From Asterias amurensis (taxonomy: Eukaryota; Echinodermata; Asteroidea; Forcipulatida; Asteriidae), in the NCBI RefSeq assembly GCF_032118995.1, contig NC_092656.1, positions 8,871,761 to 8,935,760 on the forward strand: a stretch of DNA of 64,000 nt. Reading direction: 5' to 3'. Of the stretch, positions 30,791-43,045 are shown piece by piece. Made by a program: the position numbers and the translations under genes. Within the stretch, counting starts at the first letter, position 1. Every line of letters starts with the position of its first letter. The notes under the pieces were generated by a model that was not told where the DNA came from, did no database searches, and saw nothing but the letters and a program-made list of their open reading frames with translations.

Positions 30791-31965
30791 ATCCCTGGAG
30801 TAGTTTGAGGCCTGTTACCCTACTCTTTGATCCCTTGCAATGTCAGGGGTTACCCCTTGCCTATTCTTTCCTGCAAAAAAATCCCCATAGATCCGTCCCT
30901 AGTATCAATCTAAACTGTTAGCCATTTTTTTATAATTTTTTTTTAAGACTTCAAGGGAAAATAATAGATTCCTTGAAGGTTTGAAACTTACATTTCTGTT
31001 TCAACCCTAAGCCCCCCCCCCCCACCCCACCCCAAGTGTCTTTAGCTAGAAATCTCCTCGTATCCTGCAAAGTACTGCACTCATTTTGGTACAATAACAA
31101 CTACAATATCTAGTTCTATACAGTGCTTTTTACACCCACAGGGTGTCCCAAAGCCCTCTTTATTTTTACTACAAAGTTTCACAGAACTTTTAGGAATTAT
31201 CAGACCCATTTTAAATATTATTACATGTAGCACGACGTAAAAGTCTACAAGGTGCTGTGGTACACTTTTTTAAGGCAACCTACTATGCGAGAAACCTTCT
31301 CAAAATTGGTCTACCAAACCCAATAATAAGCAATTTATGTTTGGGTCTTGAGTCCCTAATCCTACATAGCCAGGCAGCTTTTTATGAATCGCTTGGTTTG
31401 GGAAATCTTGGCTTTGGCTGATTCGTCACCATTATTGTTGATTTTGTGTTAAAAGAGTTGTATCAACCTAAACAACTAGCCTCAGCCAATACTAGCCGAA
31501 GTCAAAACCCCCAACTTGGACTATATCATATTCTGCCAAGCACTGTGCACAACTTCCTGGTCATAGTTCTGTATAGTGCCCTCTCTTGACTGATTTTGTC
31601 CAGTCCAAATGCTGATTTTGGGGCATTTCATTGAAATTGGCAAACAGATGCATGTATAACCAATGCGAAATCAGAAAAAGCTACAACCGAAAAACAATTG
31701 CTCTCCTGTTCACAGATTAGAGACATGGTATATTTGGTTAAATTCCATTAAAACAAATGAACATTTCTGACAGTAATACAGGCTCTTGCTGGTACCAATA
31801 ATTTATGCCATTTGCGAGTTGACCCTACTTTAAATTTGTTTTATACCAAAAATTTGTGAGCAGAAAAAATGCAACCAAGTAATAGTGAGAAGAAAAAAAA
31901 TTGTTTAAGAAAACAACCAACAAATCTCTTTGCCCCTAAACAAAAGTGCCTCTTTTGAAACTGCT
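30791..31965. other. intergenic, nothing recognised
   Basis: Has a C-run at 31012-31023. No gene or repeat family assigned. Confidence 0.4.
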
Positions 31966-32110
31966 TAGCGGGGGCCCAATTTCGTAGATTTTCTGCTAAG
32001 AAAAAAATGAGCAGGATACCAGGGCACAGATTTTACATGTGAGATGGCATTTTAGCTGGTATCGTTAGTCTAATAAGCGTAATTGTGCTGACTCTATGGT
32101 TCTTCATTCT
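31966..32110. mobile_element. foldback element, family E, short
   Basis: GGGGGCCCAATTTCGTAGATT at left with TTCTGCTAAGAAAA, then AATTGTGCTGACTCTATGG at right. Reduced copy. Confidence 0.5.
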
Positions 32111-32133
32111 CTGGTCAGATACATTCTTAGGGG

Positions 32134-33320
32134 CCATTCAGAATTATCAATTTTTTAAATTTCAAATCTGAAGTCATAAACCAGAAAGCAAACTGATTAG
32201 GGTCAATTTGACATGATTTGGGGGTTGACAAATTTATTCGGGCGAGGAATTAAACCTGCAACCTCTTGATTAATGTGCAGGCGCTCTAGCAACTGAGCTA
32301 TAGACGATGTGACCTATGTTTACATTCAAACCGCCCTCTGTTGAAAAAACACTGTGTACGTCATGTTACGCCGGGCAAAAATACACGTAGTCATTGTAAG
32401 ATTGCATACACTTTCTAGCTGGCTGCCAAAACACAAAGGTTTTGCCCGGCGGTATGCGCGTGAATCATGTTATGGTTTTCGTGTGACGTCAGAGGTCACA
32501 TCGTCTATAGCCCTTATGTTGTCAGTCTCCCAACCGGACCCCTAATGTTTGCGATTGGAGGGCGGAGGGCATACTGCGGTTGTGATTCCTGGCTATATGG
32601 CATCCCGCACAGATATATTGACAAAATAGGGAGACCACCAACACAGGGCTAGAGTGCTCAGTTGGTAGAGTGCCAGATGGAGGTTGCCGGTTCAAACCCT
32701 GCTATAGTCAATTTTTTTCAACCCTAACATTTATTTTCATGTCACAATTTTTGTTATCAATCGTTTTAAATCGTTGAAGTACCTGCTGCATAACATAAGA
32801 TTTGAACTGCTTCTCGCAACCGGGCTAGCTTGGTGGTGAAGTTGGTATTTCATCTGCTCTAGCATGGCTAAGTTCGTGGGTTCGAATTCAATCTGGGTGA
32901 TATGGGTATGATATTTCCCCCCATTCTTTATCCCCAGTGCAGATGAAACATCTATTAAATGGCAAAAGTGTTTGATCATAAAAAAATTAAAAATTCTTAC
33001 AAATTTTGTGGGAACTGCCACCAACAATGTTAAATTGTTCAAATAAGATTCAGTTTTAAGTATAAACCACTAGGACAGTTTATGGGGCAAATTATTTTGG
33101 GGGTTACCCAACAAAAATAATGACTGGAGCAGGATTTGAACTTGCGATCTCTGGATTAATGTAACGGCGCTCTACCATCTAGCCCCAATGTTGGTGTCTC
33201 CTTTTTTATGTAGCTGAGGTTTTTCCCCCGGGGTTTTCTCTGTGGCCCACCATCCAGCATAACTCAAAAAGAATTGAGAAAGAAAAACCACCATTTTGAA
33301 AGATTTATAATTCTGAATGG
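32134..33320. mobile_element. composite region bounded by 14-bp inverted repeats
   Basis: CCATTCAGAATTAT at 32134-32147 and ATAATTCTGAATGG at 33307-33320 are exact inverted repeats. Inside lie four tRNA-like heads: minus at 32240-32305, plus at 32647-32705, plus at 32824-32895, minus at 33123-33188. There is also a nested foldback at 32298-32510. Two minus heads are followed by the same AACCCCCAAA body, so at least these are one SINE family. Confidence 0.5.
32298..32510. mobile_element. foldback with 18-bp perfect TIRs
   Basis: CTATAGACGATGTGACCT at 32298-32315 and AGGTCACATCGTCTATAG at 32493-32510. A second inner pair is GCCGGGCAAAA / TTTTGCCCGGC. The left arm overlaps the start of a minus-strand tRNA-like SINE head. 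Confidence 0.7.
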
Positions 33321-34912
33321 TCTATTGTCTTGGTTTTGTTGCTTACTGTAATCATGTGTGTTTGTCAAATTTGGTCAAAGTAGTCTTCATGTATAGAGAA
33401 ATAGTAAAATAAGAAATTTGAGAGACAAATTTTATTATTATTATTTAGGGAGTTTGTTAAATTAAACTTCATAAACACGCCTTGTTATTTTCTGACAGGG
33501 CCGATATTGTACAAAACAGAATTAATAATTGATAATTTACAAAAAAGACACTGAAAAAAAAAGACACAAAATGGGAAAAATAAGGTATATGAGAAGGTAG
33601 ATAGCTAACTTGTACATGTGTGTATCTTTTATATTAAATACCTGTGTATCATTTGTTTCTTGTTGTTTTTAACTTATTGCTGTGCTAATACGAGACAGTA
33701 TCACAAGATAGGTGAAATATCTTGTCGTATCTCTTTTATGTACATTTCTGTAAATATTGTACAAAAACTTTTTCCGTAAAGATACAATCTTTCAGAACAT
33801 GGCATCTGCGAGCAGTTTAAGTTTGTCTGCCCTTTTTTTTTTTTTTTACGGCATTTCTAGAAAAGGGTATCAAAATGTCCTGGTATGGTTTATACAACTT
33901 TTTTATTGTCATATTATTTAGTAAGCATGATTTATGAAGGTTTATTTATACTTCCAATTTCCATCACACCTATCTCTGATTGGACAGTGTGAAACGATTG
34001 TATTCAGCATTTCGGAGCTATGATTTGTTACCCTTTCTTTTCTCTCAAGACGCCATTGGGGGAAAGGCAATTGGTTTTCAAATGCTTCGTTGTCATTTTT
34101 AGGGTGTTTTGTTCCGGGGTGGGGGGGGGGGGGGTGCGCTTACCAATTTCTGAATAAAGTACATGAAAAGTATGACGCCTGAAACAGTTAGGAGCGACTG
34201 GACGCATTAGATGTCAAAAGATCGACTGGTGCAGTCGTTTGGAATGACTCTGGAGCGCTTTGGCTTCAGACGTCGATCTTGTCATGAGCCGAGCCAGTGT
34301 AAATGTTATGTAAAGTTCGCCTGCCTGAGACCCAAATCTATTTGGGTCAACCTAGAGTCGCTCCTTATCTATTTGGTCCGGCGGGATTCTGTTGCGCCTG
34401 TCTGAAACGGGTGAAAGAAACTGACAGGGAGAATTAAATTAGTAGTTTATTAATAAACTGAAAATGGACAATAAATGCTGATTTTTATTATGGTTTTTAT
34501 TGATAACAGTTGTTAGTTATCTCATTTTACCTGCTCTGTCCCACATGGATGTTGTTTTTTCTTAACCCTATCACCTTCTAGCATGCAAAACTAATTTGTT
34601 TCTCTTTTAATTAAAAGGAATGGCATTATCAAAACTATGTCCAAGAATTAGATACAGCATTTATATTGTGACGGGTTCAAAAATATCAGTTTTTGGTAGA
34701 GGTATGGTGGCCCTGAAGGAATATTATTATATCCTAAGTATGTGCACATACATTTGTGGTATTGTGAAATAAGTTGCAAAATATTTGCGATCTACAATGT
34801 TCCTTCAGGGCTTCCATAACTTGCTCTTCATAAGTTAAGATACTGATAAGTTGAGAATAACTTTTGAGAATAGGTCTTGCTATAGACACGTTTCTTACTC
34901 TATGAGCAGAGC
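33321..34912. other. intergenic, AT-rich
   Basis: No gene recognised. Holds a T-run at 33831-33847, a G-run at 34120-34134, and a perfect small palindrome GACCCAAATCTATTTGGGTC at 34329-34348. Confidence 0.45.
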
Positions 34913-35060
34913 TGGGCGGGCCAAATTTCAAAGAGCTAATAGCTAAGCACAACAAAATTATGCTTACCAGAAAAAGGTTATCTGCCAAATGTACACTTTG
35001 TGATTGGTGTCCTGCTCATTTCTGCTTAGCAGACAATTTTTTAGCAATATTTTCTGCTTT
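34913..35060. mobile_element. foldback element, family E
   Basis: GGGCGGGCCAAATTTCAAAG left, with AATTATGCTTACCAGAAAAA and CATTTCTGCTTAGCAGACAA. Right end degraded. Confidence 0.55.
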
Positions 35061-35194
35061 ATCGTGTTTTACTTTGTTAAGATTTGGTAGACTGGTTTAA
35101 ACTTCATCAGAAATATTCAAATACCTCTTTTGTTCAACTTATGTGGTTGAGAATATCATGTGTTTTAAATCCCTTCTTATGTCGAATTCCTTGT

Positions 35195-35555
35195 GACTTG
35201 AAAAGACCGGTATTCTCACTTATTGTATCCCAATACATGTGCATGTTGCATATAATAAATCTGTGGACATTGGGCTCCATTTTGTCATTGAAGTTAATGA
35301 AAATAATGAAAGAAAAGACAACCTTTTTGCACAAATTTGTGTGCTTTCAGATGCATGAGAAAGATGATTTCAGACCTGAATTTTTTCTCAGATACAAATA
35401 TTTCAGTGAGAAATTTTCTTTTTCCCCAAAAAAACTATGTTACTAGAGGGAGTAATGTTTCACAATGTGTTATACTATCAACAGCTCTCCATTGCTCATT
35501 ACGAAGCAAGGTTTTATTCTAATAATTTGAGTAACTACCAAACGTGCCCAAAGAA
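35195..35555. mobile_element. foldback family A/B relic
   Basis: Diverged AAAGACCGGTATTCTCACTT, GTGTGCTTTCAGATGCATGA and GAGTAACTACCAAACGTG segments in family B order. Terminal arms lost. Confidence 0.5.
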
Positions 35556-36314
35556 GAAAAACATCACCTCTGTGAAGAAATGCTGTTCCATCTCTTTATG
35601 AGCTATTCTCTTTTTTATTTTTAGGGATTATTGAAGTTTAAACCCCCTTTTCCGTTAATAAGAGAGGACGTTTTTTGTATTTAATAATATCAGTTTTGTA
35701 AATAAATTAAAGAACTTTTTAATTTAATTGATTAGGGTTTGTACTAAAATAAGGAAAAAAGGAACGTTTCTCGCACGTTTGCCACATAGGAGCAGCCTGT
35801 ATAGTTGTACATGTATATTGGGAGTTTTTAAACGGAGCCTGAATATTCGAATAAAACTCGACCTATTAATTATCAAAGCAATTTTTAAAGGTACTGTTCG
35901 TGTCATGTCTTGATTATTTCGGTCGTATAAGGCGCTTTAAAATCTGGTTCAGTGAGGGGTGCACCCTGTGTCGGGGAAAATGAAGCGTTGTCCTCATTAA
36001 ATTAATTGTCCCCCAAAATGTTATTTATTATAGTCAGAAAGGGATATCCACGCAAAGGTGTTTGGGGGTTGTTAGTCCAATTTGAGGAATGGGTGACATT
36101 AGGCCTATGCCCTGAAATAAATGGTCCTATTTATGCTTTGGAACTGCAATAACGTGAACGGACATTAATTTCAGAGCAGTCGGGTTTTTCTTTCCAAGTA
36201 TTAAACTTACAATTAATTGTAGATATGTCCGTGAATGTTTTTCACGTATGAATAATCTATAAAGCTTTACATGTCAGAAAAAAACTGTACATGTTCAGGA
36301 TGTTCAATATACTC
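35556..36314. other. intergenic, nothing recognised
   Basis: AT-rich, no recognisable gene or repeat. Confidence 0.4.
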
Positions 36315-36775
36315 TTAAAGACAGTGGACACTATTGGTAATTGTCAAAGACTAGTCTCCACAGTTGATGTATCTCAACATATGCATAAAATAACAAACCT
36401 GTGAAAATTTGAGCTCAATGTCAAAGACTAGTCTCCACAGTTGGTGTATCTCAACATATGCATAAAATAACAAACCTGTGAAAATTTGAGCTCAATCGGT
36501 CGTCGAATTTGCGAGATAATAATGAAAGAAAAAACACCCTTGTCACACGATTGTGTGCTTTCTGATGCTTGATTTCGAGACCTCGAGTTCTAAACTTGAG
36601 GTCTCGAAATCAAATTCGTGGAAAATTACTTCTTTCTTGAAAACTACGTCACTTCAGAGGGAGCTGTTTCTCACAATGTTTTATACCATCAACCTCTCCC
36701 CATTACTCGTCACCAAGAAAGGTTTTATGATAATAATTATTTTGAGTAATTACCAATAGTGTCCACTGCCTTTAA
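36315..36775. mobile_element. foldback element, family A, with 77-bp internal duplication
   Basis: TTAA-AGACAGTGGACACTATT and AGTGTCCACTGCCT-TTAA. The segment TCAAAGACTAGTCTCCACAG to GAGCTCAATG occurs twice in tandem (starts 36344 and 36421, period 77 bp). Confidence 0.75.
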
Positions 36776-37118
36776 TAGGAAGGTACACATTTGGTAATAT
36801 TGTCAAAGACCAGTCTTCTCACTTGGTGTATCCCATCATAACCATAAAATAACAAGTCTGTGAAAATTTGGGCTCAATTGGTCATCGAAGTTGCGAGAAA
36901 ATGATGAAAGAAAAAACACCCATATTGGACGAAATTGCGTGCTTTCAGATAAGAATAAAAGACTTCTAGTTAGAAGTATTTTATTATTTTAGTGAGAAAT
37001 TACCTCTTTCTCAAAAACTACGTTACTTCAGAGGGATTCGTTTCGCACAATGTTACCAAGTCAGTTTTTAAAGTAATATTTGCTTTGAGTAATCACCAAA
37101 CGTGTACCTTCCCTTTAA
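36776..37118. mobile_element. foldback element, family B, abutting family A copy
   Basis: Left end TAGGAAGGTACACATTTGG starts directly after the TTAA that closes the previous element. Right end is GTGTACCTTCCCT-TTAA. Confidence 0.75.
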
Positions 37119-37385
37119 GAGGGACATAATACTGTACGGTAATTTCTATACTAAAACTGACTATATGTAACCTGATAAACATAGTAAGCATCCTGCGAAT
37201 GCGGTATAAAAGGTCCCCATATTTGAACCTCTAATCGACACTCTCGTTTGGACATTCTCCACGGATTGCCTTCGATTCCCATTGTCTCAAGCGCAAACCT
37301 TGGGTCCTTTCAAGTTCTTACCATCACATCGTCATCGATCGGCAGTGGGGGAGCCCGGAGCATTTCTCAAACACTCTCGGGCCTT

Positions 37386-37775
37386 GGCCCAATTTCATAG
37401 AGCTACAGTGGACACTATTGGTAGTTACTCAAAATAATTATTAGCATAAAACCTTAATTGGTAACGAGTAATTGGGAAGCTGTGTTGATAGTGTAAAACA
37501 TTGTAAAAAAACGGCTCCCTCTGAAGTGACGTAGTTTTCGAGAAAGAAGTAATTTTCCACGAGTTTGATTTCGAGACCTCAGATTTAGAATTTGTGGTCT
37601 CGAAATCAACCATCCGAAAGCACACAACTTCGTGTGACAAGGGTGTTTTTTCTTTCATTGTTATCTCGCAACTTCGACGACCGATTGAGCTAAAATTTTC
37701 ACAGGTTCGTTATTTTATGCATATGTTGAGATACACAAAGTGAGACTCACTGGTCTTAGACATTAGACCAATAGG
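37386..37775. mobile_element. family A copy inside a family E end
   Basis: GGCCCAATTTCATAGAGCT (37386-37404) is the left arm of family E. It is cut by ACAGTGGACACTATTGGTAG, the start of a family A copy that runs to about 37775 with GATTTCGAGACCTCAGATTT and AATTTGTGGTCTCGAAATC arms. Confidence 0.6.
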
Positions 37776-38094
37776 TCTAGGGTCCAATCGGAACTGGACA
37801 TACTCATTGTTACTTGTTACTCTCTGAATTTGTTTACTCAATTGGTCATCGATTGCAAGAAAATATTTCATGACAGAAAAATCACAAGGAAATGTGTGTG
37901 CTTTCAGATGCCGCGTAAGAAAGACTTCAAGCCTGCAGTCTTTCTCATCAGATTCAAATACTTTATAGTAGGGTTGCTCTTTTAAAAAAATATTAAAAAA
38001 TACGTCGTTTCAGAGGTAGTTGCTTCTCACATTGATCAACAGCTCTCCGTTTCTCGTAGATTTTGAGTTTGGCGATAAATATTCAAACGTGTGC

Positions 38095-38220
38095 ATAAAG
38101 GCACAACAAAATATAGCTAAGTCAAACACAACATGTACGATAGTGTCCTGCTCATTTCTGCTAGGCAGAACATTTTAAAACGATTTTTTTGCTAAAGCAG
38201 CTCTTTAGAAATGGGCCTTG
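38095..38220. mobile_element. foldback family E fragment
   Basis: Contains CTCATTTCTGCTAGGCAGAA and AAGCAGCTCTTTAGAAATGG. Left arm degraded. Confidence 0.5.
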
Positions 38221-38240
38221 GCCGATTGTTTGAAATAGCT

Positions 38241-38479
38241 GGGCCCAATTTCATAGAGCTGCTTAAGCAAGCAAAAAAATCTTTGCTTTGTAAAATCAGA
38301 TTACCGGCTGAGACTCCACTCAATTGTTATGCTAAGTAAACAACAGCTAAATATTAGTCACAAGCAATGTACATGGCATGAAATTTTTGCCAGTAACATG
38401 TGTAAAATAAGCAAGCTATTTTCGTGCTTAAGCAAATTTAATTTTTTTGCTTAAGCAGCTCTATGAAATTGGGCCCTGG
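38241..38479. mobile_element. foldback element, family E, well preserved
   Basis: GGCCCAATTTCATAGAGCTG at left and CAGCTCTATGAAATTGGGCC at right are perfect inverted repeats of 20 bp. Confidence 0.8.
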
Positions 38480-39703
38480 TCGGTCATTCCGCCTTCATGG
38501 AGCTTCACATTGGTGAAGGTCTATGTTTTATTATTTTAGTGGTCTCACCTGTTTTTCTTTCTGTCGATAAAGTGTCCACAAAACGAATTTTATGGACAGT
38601 GGCTTTTTGTCATAAAATTCTCCTGCCATGGTAGCTTTGCAAAGAGGCGGCGCGGCGGCTAAGCTGAGCAGGGCGCGAAATCAAAGACGCTCGATCATCA
38701 TGCGCGGATGAGACTCGATCACGTCTCGTTTTTATGTTTCACGTTTTGTGTAGCAATCTAAACGACGGTTTGCCGCGGAAGAAATGTGTTCATTAGTTCG
38801 AAAACAAGAGCTCAAAACCACAATGAAGTACCGTTATCTGGATGAGGTATTGATGCATGTCTCTAAATATTCTGAACATGTACACAGTTGACAGTTTCAA
38901 CTTCTTGCAAACTTTATGCCATAAACCCATCATAGACACTTTCTTTGGTCGCGGACACCCGCGTATGTATATCGGAAAAGTGTTCAGCCCAGCCAAATGA
39001 CACGCACCATGTGAGCCAAGACAGTGGGAAGAAGATAGACCCTATGATTTGATGAGCATAGGAGGTGGCGCTTTGGAAGCAGGAAAGTCCGTGCTTACGT
39101 CGAGAATACTTCACTGCTTAGCACAGAATTGTCTATTTGTTGAATTCCTTTCAAAACAATTTTTCATTTTTCTCAATTTTGTGAGTATTCAAAACGATTG
39201 ACATTCAAAACAATTGGCTGAGAAACTCACAGAATGACTATCAACGACTTAAATCATGTGAACAGTTTTGGCTTATTCTTTGTGTGAGCATCAGGACGAA
39301 ATAGTGAAACCATGTAAACTTTGTCAGCATGTTAATTTAAATTTCATTTTTGCTATTGAAGTTTCGCTGTAAGAGAGTTTTCTCATTTTTTAGCACTGGC
39401 TCAGTCCATTTTGTAGAATGTTGCCGTTCAGTCATTCGCCCTCATGACTGTGGTTGGCGGGCCAATCCACACTAAACAAACTGAAAGAATTTCAGGCCAA
39501 AACTTTAACTTACATTTTGATTAGTTGATTGGCCTGAAAATGTTGTCATGTGAAAAACTGCCCAATGTTCAAGAAATGTCACCTTTACTCAATTTTGTAT
39601 TGGCGCTATATAGATCGAAACACACTAAGTATGCGTATAGCCTTTGGTCGTTAGCCGAAAACAAAACACGTAACAGAACAAAACAAACAAACAAACAACG
39701 TCC
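38480..39703. other. intergenic with short CpG-rich stretch
   Basis: No gene recognised. 38640-38780 has more CpG than its surroundings (GGCGGCGCGGCGGCTAAGC). Confidence 0.4.
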
Positions 39704-40085
39704 TTGCACTGGAGTACTAGTGGTAATTGCTCAAAATAATAGTGTTATGCATGACATTGCTAACGATCATTTAAAGGTGTTGATAGTAGAGAGAAACGGC
39801 TCCCTCTGAACTTAACGTTGTTTTCGAGAAACTTTGGTTATTTTATCGCTAAATTGTTTGAATTTGATTTCGAGACCTCAGAGTTTGATTTCGAGTTCTC
39901 GAATTCACAAGCATCTGACAACTTCGTGTGACAAGAGTGTTTTTTCTTACATTATTATCTCGCAACTTCGACAACCAAATGGAGTTCAAATGTTTACAGG
40001 TCTGTTAATGTGCACAGTGTTGAGATACACCAAGTGATGGGAAGACTGGACTTTGACAATTACCAAAGGTTTCCAGTGTCTTTAA
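39704..40085. mobile_element. foldback family A copy, diverged
   Basis: CACTGGAGTACTAGTGGTAAT at left, with GAGAAACGGCTCCCTCTGAA and GATTTCGAGACCTCAGAG inside, then CAATTACCAAAGGTTTCCAG at right. Confidence 0.6.
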
Positions 40086-40439
40086 ATCAACCCAACAACT
40101 GGGCGAACAATAGTAGTCACGAGAACAAAATGAACGGAGCTTGTCACCTTGCACTGCTGCACTATTCTGCGGAAGGGACAAGAGTGCTTTGTAGTCACGT
40201 ACGTTTGGTTCTTTTTGCTGAAAATGTTTGTATCTATTCTTAAAACGACCACAATGAGACAGCGTTGTTGGCTTGTGTAGTGTCACTGAAAGTTCCAACG
40301 TTTTTAAAGTTCAAAATCAGTTCCCTTCAGAGAAGTATGTCCCTCCGAAGTACTTTAAAAATGGTAATAAGTAGCATTTTGAAGATCTCACAAAATCACT
40401 GTTGCTTATTTCGATTGCCGAGATCGAAATAAGCCCATA

Positions 40440-40470
<31 letters not shown>

Positions 40471-42559
40471 GAATCTATCGTTATTTTCACTCAAAAGTGA
40501 CAACCATTTCCTGGTTATAGGGTTTCGATGCCCTTGTCGGGACAGTGTCACATAGTTTTTATATATTGTGACTCAGAAGATGACGTGAATGAATGACTCT
40601 TTCAAAGAAGAGTCCCCCCCCCCCCCGCCAAAAAAAAGAATTGCAGCAAAAGGTGTAGGGCCTAGGCCAACCACATGTTTTCACTTTATCTCAAACCAGA
40701 AGAGGTTTCTTTTCAAAGTTTTGAAGTCTCCCTCGGATAAGTGCGTGAGTGAATTACTATGGATGCCTGGATGTGAATATACAATGATTCCGTCATGGGC
40801 CGTTTGTTGATCACGTGATACGAATGTAGACCGTCTGTCCCTTAGGCAATGGAAGGTCTATATCTGTCCACGTGATAAAAAAATGTTAATCAATGTACAT
40901 GTACATGCTCATCCATCATGACATGTCTGAATGCTGAAATGCTTACATGAACAAGAAAAGTGTACTAAATCGGCATAAGAATGGGCGACATTCACATCCC
41001 GTCACTAACTAATGATTTTAAGACTACTATTTTATGTAGTTCTACAGACTGACGTTTTATGTGACTGAAGCCGTATGACGCCATTTTTACACCGCCTATA
41101 AAAAAGTATATCCATACACTGGATTTTTTTTTAGAGCAATACTACACTGAGTCCTACGTCACGTCACGTGTCTTTGTATTGACTTCATGCACAAAAGGCC
41201 AAAGGGTTCAGACACACAGAGAGAAAAGCAGACGAACGGCCATGTACGAAGTCACGTGACTCATTTGCATGTGATGATGTGGAAAGGCGGGGTGTGACCG
41301 GACGTTGAGCGGGCAAAATACATCAACAGCGATCACGTGACCCACTATCTATGACGTCTTAAAAAAAATAGTAGCAGCGCCATAATATTTAAACGGTTCA
41401 CCCCTTCGAGAGTTGTAATTTTTACCCCCAAACTGAAAACTTCACTATATTGCAATGTAAATTTTCTGCATCGTCCCATGTAATGGAAAAGTAATATTTT
41501 ATGAAATTAAGTTTCTTTCATTTTGACCCCAAGTAAAACACAATTCTTGAACTTTGAATAATCTTTCGTTTTGTTGGTTTGTCATTGATATTTATCAAAT
41601 GAAAATAATCTCTACAAGAGTTTTGCACCCTTATGTAAAAATATAGAGAAACCGTGTGTGATAATGAAAAAAAAAACCACCGAATTGATGGTGACACAAT
41701 TTTTTCTCAAAGAAGTTCAACAAAATTAAGTAGGTAATAAGTAAAGAAACCATATACAAACTTATTAAAGTTCAGGCGGAGCTAATCTGGATCCGAGCGC
41801 CTGCACAAACTAACAATGCAATGGCTCAAACACCAGTAGATTCCTGGTGTGCGTCCTATACACCCTATTATGTGAATGGACATTCTACATGTACATGTAC
41901 AGTACTTGTATATAGCCCATGAAATAAGTGCTAAAAATGTTGTGTTCAAGAAACATCTATACTTTATGTATTTTTAAGTTAAAATAAATCTCACTGTGTT
42001 TTGGAATGAAAATGGAAAACCATAGATCTTATGTTGTTAGTCACTGTTATCCCACATCCAATATCGGCATATAACTTCTACTTGACAAAAATGCATTAAA
42101 TTACCGCATTTTATTATGTCAAGCGCAAAAAGACAGAATTCAAATTTAAAAACTTTAAAAAATACATTTTTTTAAAATTTGGCAAAAGGAACTTGATTTA
42201 CTTCCTGATATTTCTTTGTAAGTTATGAAATGTGTGACGTCAGTAGAGAAAACATCCCGAAGGAAAAAATGGCCTCTACACTAAAATAGTCGGACCTACA
42301 AATCAATCGAACATCGATTAGAAATGGGTGATGATCTATTTAATCGTTTTCCGATTGTCATCACAAAAGACAATGATGACAAACTGACATGAAAAATCAT
42401 CGTGACTATAATAGTCTCATGGGACAAGGTGTCACGTGATCTTGAGATTGATGGATAAACAACATTTGTTTACAATTGTTGCACTTGGGGTGGGCTCACA
42501 AACTGCTACATTCCCCCTCACATTAAATCGAAATAGTTGTCATGTGAACAGGTATGATG
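40086..42559. other. region upstream of GATAD2 with CACGTG cluster
   Basis: No gene recognised. CACGTG occurs at 40812, 40869, 41165, 41253, 41334 and 42433, with two more at 42599 and 43657. An 11-bp hairpin CTTATTTCGAT / ATCGAAATAAG lies at 40405-40433. C-runs lie at 40440-40457 and 40615-40626. Confidence 0.5.
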
Positions 42560-43045
42560 TATATAAGCCGGCTACACTCTATTGGCCAGGTGGCCTGTCA
42601 CGTGTCACACCGCCGGATATGTGGAAGGAGGTTGTTTACCAGTAAACAAATTGTTGTGTTTAGCCCTCAACACAGTCAGGGCTACCCCTACGGTAAACAG
42701 CCATTTGAACCTTCGCCATTTTTTACGGAAATTGGGGCCTTTCGGACAATACCGGGCCCGTACGCACAAACTGTAGAATCCTTTAGGGCCAGATGAGTCT
42801 GTTATCAATTTTAGGTGCACTTATTGAGTCATTTTAAACTGAAAATTGTAAAACTTCGTGATTCGTGTTCATCGAAACTACCGAAGCTTAGGAGATTTGT
42901 CAGCGTGTGTGCCGTGTGCAGGCGTGTACGCACGGGCAACTCGCCATTGGCCGGAGCGTTTTGAATAGCCTGTTTCTCACACGGGCTTTTCATCAGCTGC
43001 ACGAGAGGTCAACTTAATCCCTGTGCAGAATTTGCTATCGAGCTG
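42560..43045 (+). promoter_or_regulatory. candidate GATAD2 promoter and non-coding first exon
   Basis: A TATATAAG box at 42560-42567, CACGTG at 42599, an inverted CCAAT (ATTGG) near 42945, moderate CpG, and a strong donor AGCTG-GTAAGT at 43046. The first recognised coding exon has an acceptor at 55427, so an upstream exon must exist. This is the best candidate by eye, but transcript data are needed. Confidence 0.35.

Noticed and set aside
30266-30921. Overlapping open frames with QRAPQQ and GTTAN peptides
   Set aside because: They arise from the tandem repeat read in several frames on both strands.
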